This document shows, in pieces, positions 9,169 through 17,281 of a stretch of DNA of 64,000 nucleotides. The translations under genes and the position numbers were made by a program. The notes beneath the pieces are model-generated. The model saw only the letters and a program-made list of their open reading frames with translations, ran no database searches and was not told the DNA's origin. Location: the NCBI RefSeq assembly GCF_007860175.1, contig NZ_SJPX01000002.1:1302001-1366000 (forward strand), read 5' to 3'. This stretch comes from Rubripirellula reticaptiva. Its GTDB lineage: Bacteria; Planctomycetota; Planctomycetia; Pirellulales; Pirellulaceae. The stretch's first letter is position 1. Each line of letters starts with the position of its first letter.

Positions 9169-10545
9169 ATGTTCTCTCGACGCGAAGCTCTTCGCAGTGT
9201 TTCAGCCGGTTTCGGTTACCTCGCTTTCGCTGGCCTCAGCAGTGCCGCAGCGGCCAAGGAAGCGAGCGTGAACCCGCTTGCGCCCAAAGCACCGCACTTT
9301 CCGGCTCGTGCCAAACGCGTGATCTTCTTGTGCATGCAGGGCGGCCCGTCGCATGTCGACACGTTCGACTACAAACCGCAATTGGTGGCCGATCACGGCA
9401 AGCGAGGTCGATATGGCGGTCAGCTACTGAAGTCGCCGTTTGAATTTCGGCAACGTGGCGAGAGCGGTTTGTGGATTTCGGACCTGTTCCCCGAAGTCGC
9501 TCGGCACGCCGACCAGATGACTCTGATTCGATCGATGCAGTGTGATCAACCCGTTCACCCCGGCGCGATGACCCAGATGCACACGGGTACCGCTCAGTTC
9601 ATACGTCCGTCGCTTGGTGCTTGGACACTGTACGGACTGGGAACCGAAAACGATTCGCTGCCCGGATCCGTTTCGCTGAGTCCACAATCTGGGACCGCAC
9701 GAAACTACGGAAGTTCGTTCTTGCCGGCGATCTATGCCGGCACCAAAGTCGGCGGTCCAAGTGCCCGGTTCGCGTCTCGCGGCATGACGGGTGCGAGTAG
9801 TCAATCAGTGCCCGACATCAAGAATCCAAAACTGTCCAAAACAGCTCAGCGACGGCAACTCGACTTCATCCAAACTCTCAACGAACAGAAACTCGAACAT
9901 GACTTGGTGAACCCCGGCGTCGAGGGCGTGATTGAGTCCTACGAGTTAGCATTCCGAATGCAAGACGTGATGCCCGATTTGATGGACACCTCGGGCGAGA
10001 GCGAATCGACGCTGGCGATGTACGGCGTTGACGGCGGCCCGACCGATAGCTTCGGCAAACAGTGCTTGCTTGCCAGACGCTTTGCCGAAGCGGGCGTGCG
10101 TTTCATCGAGGTCACGCACGGCAATTGGGATCAACACGTCCGATTGTCGACCGACCACAAGACTCGCGCCGAAGAATGCGACAAACCCATCGCCGGACTA
10201 TTGCAAGACTTGAGTGATCGCGGACTGCTGGAAGACACCTTGGTGATCTGGGGCGGCGAGTTTGGTCGAACACCGGCCGCGCAGGGCACCGATGGTCGGA
10301 ATCACAACAACAAGGGATACACGACTTGGATGGCGGGTGGCGGAGTCAAAGGAGGGTTCAGCTATGGTGCGACTGACGAACACGGATATGAAGCCGTCGA
10401 AAACCCCTGTCACATCCACGACTGGCATGCCACGATCCTGCATCTGCTTGGACTCGATCACGAGCGGCTAACGTACCAGTATGCCGGCCGCGACTTTCGT
10501 TTAACCGATGTCCACGGAACGGTCGCGAAAGACATCTTGGCGTAA
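9169..10545 (+). CDS. DUF1501 protein with Tat-type signal
   Basis: 458 residues, partner of the upstream DUF1553 gene and probably co-transcribed (22-bp gap). The chosen ATG (9169) starts MFSRREALRSVSAGFGYLAF, a twin-arginine-type leader followed by a hydrophobic stretch and Ala-rich cleavage region; the longer frame from 9091 overlaps the previous gene. DUF1501 belongs to the alkaline-phosphatase/sulfatase-like fold. Typical stretches here are FLCMQGGPSHVDTFD, HPGAMTQMHTGTAQ and WGGEFGRTPAAQG. Tat export implies folding in the cytoplasm, often with metal. Enzymatic activity is undetermined. Confidence 0.92.
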   Translation: MFSRREALRSVSAGFGYLAFAGLSSAAAAKEASVNPLAPKAPHFPARAKRVIFLCMQGGPSHVDTFDYKPQLVADHGKRGRYGGQLLKSPFEFRQRGESGLWISDLFPEVARHADQMTLIRSMQCDQPVHPGAMTQMHTGTAQFIRPSLGAWTLYGLGTENDSLPGSVSLSPQSGTARNYGSSFLPAIYAGTKVGGPSARFASRGMTGASSQSVPDIKNPKLSKTAQRRQLDFIQTLNEQKLEHDLVNPGVEGVIESYELAFRMQDVMPDLMDTSGESESTLAMYGVDGGPTDSFGKQCLLARRFAEAGVRFIEVTHGNWDQHVRLSTDHKTRAEECDKPIAGLLQDLSDRGLLEDTLVIWGGEFGRTPAAQGTDGRNHNNKGYTTWMAGGGVKGGFSYGATDEHGYEAVENPCHIHDWHATILHLLGLDHERLTYQYAGRDFRLTDVHGTVAKDILA

Positions 10546-10680
10546 CACGTTTACTCTGACCGTTTGTTGATTTGGCACAGTCCTTCAGACGCACGACCAA
10601 CGGATTGGTTGGTTGCGAAACTCAGGGAAGGTCCTGAACACTGCTCTCGAGAGCCAACATGGGAGGTCGATTGTGCCCGC

Positions 10681-11088
10681 CTATTCCAAGGCGACATTTT
10701 TGCGGTTCATGTCGACGATCATCGGAGTGTCGTGGGCATCGAATGCGTTTAGCAGAGCTGGGATTCCTTCGTCTATTTCGAGTTGCCGTTCTTCGGTGTA
10801 AAGCGGTGTCATACAATAGAGCCAGATCTTGTCGCCGGTGTCGTTGGTAAGCGATTGGTCGGCCAACATTAACAGGGTCGTGAAGGCTGTGTTGGAGGCC
10901 AGTGGCTGCGGTGGCTCGCCATTGGCGACTAGTGCGAAGGAACCACCCAGCCATGCGTCGTGTTGCTGGGGATACTGAGCCATTGATCGCAGCCATTGTT
11001 GTGGCCATCCCCAGTTAGAATCTTCGTAGTCGCGGAACTTCCAGTCGGCGAAGGGCAGCAAAGGAGTCAGGCCTGTTTTGTCGCCCAT
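10681..11088 (-). CDS. SUFU-domain protein fragment (5'-truncated, likely immunity remnant)
   Basis: 135 residues matching only the C-terminal part of the bacterial suppressor-of-fused (SUFU) domain. Visible family features are NWGWPQQWLRSMAQYP, HDAWLGGSFALVANGEPP and IWLYCMTPLYTEERQ. The usual N-terminal 80-90 residues are absent. The apparent start codon (11088) sits in the loop of a large inverted repeat (11054-11120), so the first dozen residues are encoded by the repeat. The frame upstream has no homology and soon stops. Bacterial SUFU proteins often serve as immunity proteins to polymorphic toxins. No cognate toxin is seen. Probably a decaying gene, though the fragment itself is open. 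Confidence 0.6.
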   Translation of the reverse strand: MGDKTGLTPLLPFADWKFRDYEDSNWGWPQQWLRSMAQYPQQHDAWLGGSFALVANGEPPQPLASNTAFTTLLMLADQSLTNDTGDKIWLYCMTPLYTEERQLEIDEGIPALLNAFDAHDTPMIVDMNRKNVALE

Positions 11089-11120
11089 GCGTGCAAAAGA
11101 GGCCTGACCACTTTGCTGCC
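11054..11120. repeat. REP-like 27-bp imperfect inverted repeat
   Basis: Arms at 11054-11080 and 11094-11120 pair at 24 of 27 positions (mismatches at 11064/11110, 11065/11109 and 11075/11099), with a 13-base loop. Both arms contain the core AGGCCT, flanked by TTTG/CAAA-type ends. Size and shape resemble REP or MITE-like palindromes. No second copy was noticed in the window. It coincides with the truncated end of the SUFU fragment. Confidence 0.75.
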
Positions 11121-11152
11121 GACTCGATACGCTAAGACCGCTTCTCCTTCGC

Positions 11153-11521
11153 CTACATCAATTTCGGGTGCAACGGTCTGACCTCGGCAACGAGAGTTGG
11201 CTGTAGCTCGGCGAACCTCGTTGGGACGTCCATCGAGCCATGTAGCACCGTCAACACGAAGATGCCATTCGGCTGGCGGTCACAAATGAGTAAATGCTTG
11301 CCAGCGGAATAGAACTGAAACTTAGCATCGAAGTCCGTTTCGCCGTGAAGTAGCTCAGCGTTCTCGCTGATGTGTGTCAACGCCACTTCTAGGCTCGCGA
11401 CGCACTGCGTGGCTACTCGTTTAACAAACTCCTTGACTGAATAGACGCGTATGCCTTCGATGTCTCGAAGCGCCCTATCGGTCAGGTGAATTTGGGTCAC
11501 GCCAGATTGCTTCTTGGCCAC
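11153..11521 (-). CDS. RelE/ParE-type toxin
   Basis: 122 residues of the RelE/ParE superfamily. The pattern includes an N-terminal ALRDIEGI, a central ENAELLHGETDFDAKFQFYSA and the strand FVLTVLHGSMD near the end. It starts with GTG at 11521, sharing one base with the stop codon of the upstream antitoxin (TAGTG), which implies translational coupling. It would act on ribosomes or gyrase depending on subfamily; this is not decided by the sequence. The pair lies in a small accessory patch between DUF1501 and the cofactor operon. Confidence 0.8.
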   Translation of the reverse strand: MAKKQSGVTQIHLTDRALRDIEGIRVYSVKEFVKRVATQCVASLEVALTHISENAELLHGETDFDAKFQFYSAGKHLLICDRQPNGIFVLTVLHGSMDVPTRFAELQPTLVAEVRPLHPKLM

Positions 11522-11766
11522 TAGCGAACTTTCTTGAGCAACGAATCTAAATCGCCCTTGAATTCATGCGTGCGACCTGCAATCGCATCCTGGTATCCAT
11601 CCAGGATAGCTTCTCGTGCCGCGTGCGCTTCTTGTCGTACCTTTTGCTGTCGCAGTAGGTCGCGAACGTATTCGCTGGGAGTGGCGTAGAGTGTGCCGTC
11701 CCCGGAATTGGCATCGACGAATGCTCGAAGCTCATCGGTCAGTGAGAGATTAAGCGTATTGGCCAT
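11521..11766 (-). CDS. ParD-like (RHH/CopG) antitoxin
   Basis: 81 residues. Begins MANTLNLSLTDELRAFVD, a short beta-strand and helix of the ribbon-helix-helix DNA-binding fold, followed by the ParD-typical SEYVRDLLRQQ. The charged C-terminal part would wrap the toxin. An AAGGAA ribosome site lies about 7 nt before the ATG. It is the first gene of the pair, so it would repress its own promoter, probably within the 177-bp gap upstream. Confidence 0.85.
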   Translation of the reverse strand: MANTLNLSLTDELRAFVDANSGDGTLYATPSEYVRDLLRQQKVRQEAHAAREAILDGYQDAIAGRTHEFKGDLDSLLKKVR

Positions 11767-11943
11767 AGGTAGTTCCTTGCTGGTGTTCCCTAAAAGACAG
11801 CATCAGTGGCAATAGATGGCAAATATTGTCATTGCATCTAGCCGAAGACGCTCTGCATGACACGTGTGACCGAAGCAAGAAAAGTCGGACGAAACTATCG
11901 AGCGGAAGATCGGGGACGAATCGAGGGGCACGATTCCGGCGCG

Positions 11944-12534
11944 TCAACTCAACACTCGCTGCGAGACTCGTTTGCGAAAGTGACGAAAGCTTTCGTTTCC
12001 GAAACGGCTTTGCTTGGGCACGATCGCATATTCAAACGGCCCCGAACTGACCAGGAAACCGCCTCGGAAGCGGTGTAATTTCAAAAACATATTCGGCCAC
12101 CGAAACGTGTCGACCGGCGTGACCAACACGAATTCGCTTGGTGAACTTTCGACTTCGCAAGATGCGCCCGCGACCAGCCCCATTTCCGACAAACGTTTCC
12201 GGACGGCCATCTTCGATCGGTGAATTAAAGCTAAGTAAACGACCGTTGACGTGATCATGCTTGCCGCGACTCCCGCGGCAAAAGCCAACGCGCCCATCGA
12301 CGTCGCCCGGACAACAACCATCAGGCTTAAGAAAATCAACACCAACGACGCCAGCGACAAACGGGTCATGTGTCGCTGCAACAGATACTGGTCTTCGGCT
12401 CGCTTTAGCACCCGGCGCGTCAATTCAAAACTGGCCGTGCTGATCGAAACGTCATCGGCGACGCGTTTCCCAGGCGACCTGTGATCGTCATCCACGGGCA
12501 TCACGGGTTGATACGGATTGATTCCGTTTTTCAT
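11944..12534 (-). CDS. Two-helix membrane protein with NPYQP N-terminus
   Basis: 196 residues, not recognised beyond its N-terminal NPYQP, a short motif common at the start of planctomycete membrane proteins. Two adjacent hydrophobic helices lie at about 57-105 (LSLASLVLIFLSLMVVV and an Ala-rich second). A soluble C-terminal domain follows, with KLHRFRGGFLVSS and FEYAIVPKQS, resembling YcxB-like C-terminal domains. The start overlaps the stop of the hydrolase gene by ATGA, so they are likely translated together. Confidence 0.65.
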   Translation of the reverse strand: MKNGINPYQPVMPVDDDHRSPGKRVADDVSISTASFELTRRVLKRAEDQYLLQRHMTRLSLASLVLIFLSLMVVVRATSMGALAFAAGVAASMITSTVVYLALIHRSKMAVRKRLSEMGLVAGASCEVESSPSEFVLVTPVDTFRWPNMFLKLHRFRGGFLVSSGPFEYAIVPKQSRFGNESFRHFRKRVSQRVLS

Positions 12535-13088
12535 TCGCTGGTCTTACAGCGAGCGAACCAAGCATCGCAGTCAATGACTTCGCTGATGAACATTTGCTGA
12601 GCCACCAAGGTTGCCGTGTGCAGTTGTTCGGCCGTCACTTTACCACCCTGGTTTTCAACGGCTAACGTGCCTGTGGCATCGCGTAGAAATTCGACTTTAT
12701 AGCCGCGGTGAAACGCTTGTCTCGCTGTCGTGTCACAACACATCTGCGTCATGTAGCCGGCAATGGTAACGATCTCGGCACCGATCTGACGCAGCCAGTC
12801 GCCCAAGTTGGTTCCGGTGAACGATCCCGGCAACTGCTTGTCAATCAGAACTTGTCGCGGACGCTTCTCGACTTCCGCATGCAGTTGCCACATGTCGGAA
12901 TTTTTTTGAAAGATCGGCGAATCGGGACTAGGTTGATGATGCCGGATCACCGCCGTCGGAATTTTCGCCTCGGCGGCAAAGTCCATGACCGACAAAATGC
13001 GTTCTAAGTGACCGTCGGGGTGCGTGATTGGGAACGCGCCGTCGAAGTACTCGCGTTGAACATCAATCACTAACAAAGCTCGCGACAT
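12531..13088 (-). CDS. Isochorismatase-family cysteine hydrolase
   Basis: 185 residues from the ATG at 13088 (MSRALLVIDVQREYF). The longer frame to 13322 runs into moeA. The catalytic triad is visible as Asp9 in VIDVQ, Lys in LIDKQLPGSF and Cys in YMTQMCCDTTAR. The family hydrolyses isochorismate, nicotinamide or other amides; the substrate is not apparent. It lies 91 bp after moeA and overlaps the downstream membrane protein by 4 nt. It may be part of the cofactor operon or have its own promoter. Confidence 0.88.
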   Translation of the reverse strand: MSRALLVIDVQREYFDGAFPITHPDGHLERILSVMDFAAEAKIPTAVIRHHQPSPDSPIFQKNSDMWQLHAEVEKRPRQVLIDKQLPGSFTGTNLGDWLRQIGAEIVTIAGYMTQMCCDTTARQAFHRGYKVEFLRDATGTLAVENQGGKVTAEQLHTATLVAQQMFISEVIDCDAWFARCKTSE

Positions 13089-13179
13089 GAGCGATCTCTT
13101 TTCCAAAGTGTTTTGCAGACCAGGGTCGCCCCTGGCTAAAGTCCGCGACCGGGAAGCCCCCGGACCAGACCCGGCAAGT

Positions 13180-14415
13180 TTACCACGGGTAAAACGGCCA
13201 TGGGCCAGCGGCGCTGCAAGTGCCGCCAGGTTCAGTCGCTGCGACTTCGACAAAACCATCGCTTTGTGCCATCGAGACGAGGTCACCTGAGCCTCGACTT
13301 TCAACGACGACGGCTTTGCCATGATCAGTCAAGCGAGCTAGCCTCATCCAGTGCAGCGGCAGCGTCTTCGAACCTGCCGCATCGAGTTCGACCACAGCCT
13401 GCTTGGGCAACCAATCCGTTTGCCCGCTGATTTTCGCGATCAGCGGCAACGCCATCCGGCGACATCCAATGGTGGCGCTGACGGGATTACCAGGCAAACC
13501 GAGAATCAGCTTTCCTTCGCCTGTTACCGCACCCAGGATCGGTTTCCCTGGGCGAATGGGCAATCCGTGAAAGACGACTTCGCCGCCCACGTCGCGGACG
13601 ACGTCCGGAACGTAGTCATAGTCGCCCATCGAGACTCCGCCCGTCATCAGCACGACATCGCACATCGCAATCGCTTTGACGAGCCCTTCGGCCAGCGACT
13701 GTTTGTCGTCTCGGCAATGCTCGTTCAAACAGCGCTCGATCCACGGCTTATTTTCCAACAAGCCATCCAGCGCAAACCGGTTACTGTTTTGCAACTGCCA
13801 CGGTTGGGGACATTCATTGACGAACAAACCGACTTCGTCACCTGTCGTGATGACGCCCACTTTGACCGGTGTATGAAAATCATTTTCGAAGCATCCGAAG
13901 TTGACTGCAACGGCTTTGTCGGCCGCCGTCATTAGTTTGCCGGGCGGAAGGACGGATTTCCCCGCCGACGCATTTTCGCCCGCGCGTCGGATGTTCTCGC
14001 CCATCGATGTCTGCATCGCGACGGAGTGAAAGCGAATCTGCCCGTCACCTTCTGCTATGTTTTCATCCGTGTCTTCACGTTTCACAACCGCTTCGGCACC
14101 GCTGGGGATGATCGCTCCCGTAAAAACCTGCACAACTCCCTCGGCGGGCATCGCCGGCGGTGGACCGCCCGGAACCGACTGCCCGACGACAATTACCGGT
14201 GCATCCAACTGCAATTGGCTGATCCGGACCGCATAACCGTCCATCGCCGAAACATCAGCCGCTGGACTGTCCCGGTCAGCCATCACCGACCGAGCCAAAA
14301 CTCGCCCGCCGCCATCTTGGATATCCACGCACTTTTCGATTCCTACGACCGACAACTTCTCGGCAATCGCTCGCAGTGCTTCGTCGGGATGATCAAACGC
14401 AAACTTACCGGCCAT
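13180..14415 (-). CDS. moeA: Molybdopterin molybdenumtransferase MoeA
   Basis: 411 residues. Inserts molybdate into adenylylated molybdopterin to give Moco. Family marks are SAMDGYAV near residue 50, VFTGAIIPSGAEAVVKRED, VGVITTGDEV, the MoCF-type LMTGGVSMGDYDYVPDV, and GLPGNPVSATIG with the LPLHWMRLARL tail. The ATG at 14415 (MAGKFAFDHPDEAL) was chosen because the longer frame is antisense through mobA. It overlaps mobA by 11 nt, so the two are likely translated from one message. Cytoplasmic. Confidence 0.95.
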   Translation of the reverse strand: MAGKFAFDHPDEALRAIAEKLSVVGIEKCVDIQDGGGRVLARSVMADRDSPAADVSAMDGYAVRISQLQLDAPVIVVGQSVPGGPPPAMPAEGVVQVFTGAIIPSGAEAVVKREDTDENIAEGDGQIRFHSVAMQTSMGENIRRAGENASAGKSVLPPGKLMTAADKAVAVNFGCFENDFHTPVKVGVITTGDEVGLFVNECPQPWQLQNSNRFALDGLLENKPWIERCLNEHCRDDKQSLAEGLVKAIAMCDVVLMTGGVSMGDYDYVPDVVRDVGGEVVFHGLPIRPGKPILGAVTGEGKLILGLPGNPVSATIGCRRMALPLIAKISGQTDWLPKQAVVELDAAGSKTLPLHWMRLARLTDHGKAVVVESRGSGDLVSMAQSDGFVEVAATEPGGTCSAAGPWPFYPW

Positions 14416-14980
14416 GGTGTTCCAAGTCTTCGGGTGTATTGATATTGCGACATCGAAGGGGATCGATCGACACAGTCGAGTGAGGCACTGCATCGCGTCT
14501 AAAGAAACGAAAAAGACTGCGATCTTCACTCGCAGCCAAGCGATTAATTTCGGGCAGGTTTGAAACCGAATAGATGCCAATCAGCGGTTCAGTCCGATCC
14601 GAAACCGCAAGCGTTGTTTGCCCGGTTTCACGCCAAGTCGACTTCAATTGCTGTAGATCGTTGATGCTGAAATCGGGCACATCGACAGGAATAAAGAAAC
14701 AGGCCTCGAAGTCTTTACCGGCCGCAAATGCGAGCGCTGCGGAAATGCCAACCACCGGACCACGATGCGCGACCGGATCGGGAATCGACACGTACGGCGG
14801 AAAAATCGCATTGCCGCTGATCACGACCTCGTCACAGACTCGATTCATTCGATCGATCGCATGACTCAAAAATGTGCCGCCGCTGGAACCGCCGCTGGAA
14901 TAGGGCAGAGCCGACTTGTCACGTCCCATTCGCGAGGAACGTCCACCACACAGCACGACACCAAGCAAACGCTCGCTCAT
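14405..14980 (-). CDS. mobA: Molybdenum cofactor guanylyltransferase MobA
   Basis: 191 residues. Transfers GMP from GTP to Moco to make the bis-MGD form used by DMSO-reductase-family enzymes such as nitrate reductase. The nucleotidyltransferase signature is LCGGRSSRMGRDKSAL near residue 11. FIPVDVPDF is the metal-binding region and EPLIGIYS the product-side motif. Overlaps the CMD gene by ATGA (14977-14980) and moeA by 11 nt. Its presence suggests a bis-MGD enzyme elsewhere in the genome. Confidence 0.93.
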   Translation of the reverse strand: MSERLLGVVLCGGRSSRMGRDKSALPYSSGGSSGGTFLSHAIDRMNRVCDEVVISGNAIFPPYVSIPDPVAHRGPVVGISAALAFAAGKDFEACFFIPVDVPDFSINDLQQLKSTWRETGQTTLAVSDRTEPLIGIYSVSNLPEINRLAASEDRSLFRFFRRDAVPHSTVSIDPLRCRNINTPEDLEHHGR

Positions 14981-15291
14981 TGGGACTGTTTCTTGATGAC
15001 GTCTTCAACCCAAGACCGAGATCGCATCATGGTCGGAAAACCAACCGTCGGCGCTGTGACCACGGCAACGTGCCGCAGGTCATCAGGGGTGCAGCCAGCT
15101 TCAAGAGCTTTACGGCAATGCGAATGGGCGGCTCCCTCGAGTCCCGCGCCCAACGAGACGGCCAACTTGACCAGAGATACTTCGCGTTCCGAAAGTGGCC
15201 CAGCCTCTTTGGCTGCTTTTCCAAACGACTCGTACGCTTGCATCAATTCAGGATAACTCTGATGCATTTGCTTGTATGGCTTGGGGATCAT
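14977..15291 (-). CDS. Carboxymuconolactone decarboxylase (CMD)-family protein
   Basis: 104 residues. AhpD-like all-helical fold with EGAAHSHCRKALEAGCTPDD, which fits the ExxxHxxxAxxxG pattern of CMD proteins, but there is only a single Cys next to the His rather than a CxxC. The ATG at 15291 (MIPKPYKQMHQSYPELMQ) overlaps the cobA-hemD stop by 4 nt; the longer frame lies inside that gene. It sits between siroheme and Moco genes. A redox or decarboxylase role is possible, not established. Confidence 0.85.
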   Translation of the reverse strand: MIPKPYKQMHQSYPELMQAYESFGKAAKEAGPLSEREVSLVKLAVSLGAGLEGAAHSHCRKALEAGCTPDDLRHVAVVTAPTVGFPTMMRSRSWVEDVIKKQSQ

Positions 15292-16805
15292 GATTCGCTT
15301 TGCGATTGAGTGATGGACTGGATCAACGATTCGATGGTGTAGGGATCGGCTTCGGCGGCAATCGAGTAACCAAGGTCTTGCAGCGCCTTCGATGTGATCG
15401 GCGACAGACTGGCGAGTTTGCATTGGTGCAACGATTGACCAAACATGCGGTGCAAGCTCTCGCCGGACGCACTGCTGGTGACGGTAACCCAGTCGACGGT
15501 CCCCGCCGCAACACGTGCAACGATCGCCGGATCGGCCGACTCAACATCACGATTTTGATAGGCGACGACCTGAGTGACCTTCGCGCCCGCCGTGGTTAGT
15601 TGTTCTGGCAACACATTTCGGCCACGACTGGCGCGAACCAACAACACTCTCTGATTGTGCACATCCGATGCTAAGTCCGCCGCTAGCGACTCGGCACGAA
15701 AGTCCGTGGGGACCAGATCAGCACGCAAGTGATAGCTGGCAAGCGTCTCGGCAGTTTTCGATCCTACGACCGCAATTCGCAACCCTGCCAACGACCGCAT
15801 GTCGTAGCCGATTTCGCCCAAGCGATCCAAGAAGTACCGAACACCGTTGTGGCTGCAAAAGACGACGACGTCAAAGTTTGCCAGGTCTGCGATCGCCGCA
15901 TCGACGTCGGTCCAATCGTCGGGCGGTACGATTTCGATTGCCGGCTGAATGATCACGTCGGCGCCCAAGTCACGCAGCGACATGGCCATCGATTCCGCTT
16001 GATCGATTGGACGGCTGACCATCACCGTTTGTCCGAACAGTGGCCGACGCGTGACCCAGTCCATTGACTCGGCGAGTCCCGTGACCGGTCCAATGATCAC
16101 AATCGCGGGAGGACGGAACTTGCTAGCCGGTGTCATCCGATCCGCTACCTCGTCCAGCCGGCAATGAACCGTCTGCTGGTCGGGAAGACTGCATCGCCGC
16201 ACCAGCGCGACTGGCGTGCCGGGCGGTTTCCCGGCCGCCATCAAGGCACCGCTCCAAACCGCAGCCGTTGTCACACCCATGTAAATCACCAGCGTTCCGG
16301 GAAACCGCGCCAATGCGTCCCAGTCGAGTGCCGACTCGGTCTTGTCCGGTTCTTCGTGCCCGGTCACCAATGCAACCGCCGACGCCAGCCCACGGTGGGT
16401 GATCGGGATACCGGCAAACGACCCTGCGGCCAAAGCGGCCGTGATGCCGGGGACAATTTCAAACTCAATTCCAGCGGCTCGTAAGGCATCAACTTCCTCG
16501 GCCGTACGAGCGAAAACAGCCGGATCCCCCCCCTTCAGCCGGGAAACGACCTTTCCTGCCCTGGCGTGAGTCAACATTTCGTCAATGATTTCGGACTGCG
16601 TCCAAATCCGCGTCTGACCATGCTTTCCGACGCAAATATGGCGTGCAGCGGCCGCGTGGACAAGCAAGTCAGTGTTGCTAAGTCCATCGTACAAAACGAC
16701 ATCCGACCGACGCAGCAGCTCGGCGCCGCGCAGCGTCAGCAGCCCCGGATCGCCGGGGCCTGCGCCGATCAAATGGACTTTCCCAAGGGGGTTTGAGTGG
16801 TTCAT
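15288..16805 (-). CDS. cobA-hemD: Uroporphyrinogen-III C-methyltransferase / uroporphyrinogen-III synthase fusion
   Basis: 505 residues joining two enzymes of the uroporphyrinogen branch. Residues about 8-245 are SUMT (CobA), with VHLIGAGPGDPGLLTLRG, the SAM site VSRLKGGDPAVFAR and GIPITHRGLASAVALVTGHE; this part makes precorrin-2 for siroheme or cobalamin. Residues about 255-500 are HemD, with the loose VMVSRPIDQAESMAMSLRDLGA start and VFCSHNGVRYFLD, closing hydroxymethylbilane to uroporphyrinogen III. First gene of the cluster with CMD, mobA and moeA, in which each junction overlaps. Combined siroheme and Moco supply suits nitrate/nitrite assimilation. Confidence 0.95.
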   Translation of the reverse strand: MNHSNPLGKVHLIGAGPGDPGLLTLRGAELLRRSDVVLYDGLSNTDLLVHAAAARHICVGKHGQTRIWTQSEIIDEMLTHARAGKVVSRLKGGDPAVFARTAEEVDALRAAGIEFEIVPGITAALAAGSFAGIPITHRGLASAVALVTGHEEPDKTESALDWDALARFPGTLVIYMGVTTAAVWSGALMAAGKPPGTPVALVRRCSLPDQQTVHCRLDEVADRMTPASKFRPPAIVIIGPVTGLAESMDWVTRRPLFGQTVMVSRPIDQAESMAMSLRDLGADVIIQPAIEIVPPDDWTDVDAAIADLANFDVVVFCSHNGVRYFLDRLGEIGYDMRSLAGLRIAVVGSKTAETLASYHLRADLVPTDFRAESLAADLASDVHNQRVLLVRASRGRNVLPEQLTTAGAKVTQVVAYQNRDVESADPAIVARVAAGTVDWVTVTSSASGESLHRMFGQSLHQCKLASLSPITSKALQDLGYSIAAEADPYTIESLIQSITQSQSES

Positions 16806-16928
16806 AGAGGCTTATTCTGCGCTTTTTGTATCGACTCTGGACAGGAGGCCGACGGATTGGCATACTACCCGGCCCTTAGAAATACGTTTCACCTCAATTA
16901 ATCGACGCCGTCGACGCGTCCCTTTGAC

Positions 16929-17195
16929 ATGCCAAATACCGATAGTGCGAAGAAGCGTCTCCGCCAAAACGAAAAACTCCGCGTCTCGAACCGCGCCAAG
17001 CGCAGCACGCTACGTGGCCAACTTCGCCGTGTCCGTGACGCCGTTAAGGCTGGCGATGTAGCGACGGCGCAAACCGAGCTGCGTGTTGCCCAAAAGAAAA
17101 TCGACCAGGCCGCAGCCAAGAACCTGCTGCACAAGAACACGGCCGATCGCACCAAGAGCCGTCTGAACAAGATGGTCAAAGCGATCGCATCCTAG
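16929..17195 (+). CDS. rpsT: 30S ribosomal protein S20
   Basis: 88 residues, highly basic. Starts MPNTDSAKKRLRQNEKLRVSN and ends NLLHKNTADRTKSRLNKMVKA, the usual S20 pattern. S20 binds the 5' domain of 16S rRNA early in 30S assembly. Divergent from the cobA-hemD cluster across a 123-bp gap and followed closely by a rho-independent terminator, so it is likely a single-gene transcript. Confidence 0.97.
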   Translation: MPNTDSAKKRLRQNEKLRVSNRAKRSTLRGQLRRVRDAVKAGDVATAQTELRVAQKKIDQAAAKNLLHKNTADRTKSRLNKMVKAIAS

Positions 17196-17224
17196 TCGAT
17201 CCTTTGCTAATTCAAAGAACGAAT

Positions 17225-17253
17225 CCACTGGGCGAAACCACCAGTGGTTTTTT
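17225..17253 (+). terminator. Rho-independent terminator of rpsT
   Basis: CCACTGG (17225-17231) pairs with CCAGTGG (17241-17247) across a 9-nt loop, followed by a run of T to 17253. It starts 30 bp after the rpsT stop. Confidence 0.85.
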
Positions 17254-17281
17254 CGTGCGCTCACTTTGCTTACATCGCAAT

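Noticed and set aside
13106-13160. GC-rich short stems between moeA and the hydrolase gene
   Set aside because: CCAGGG/CCCTGG-type pairing is short and has no T run, so not a convincing terminator.
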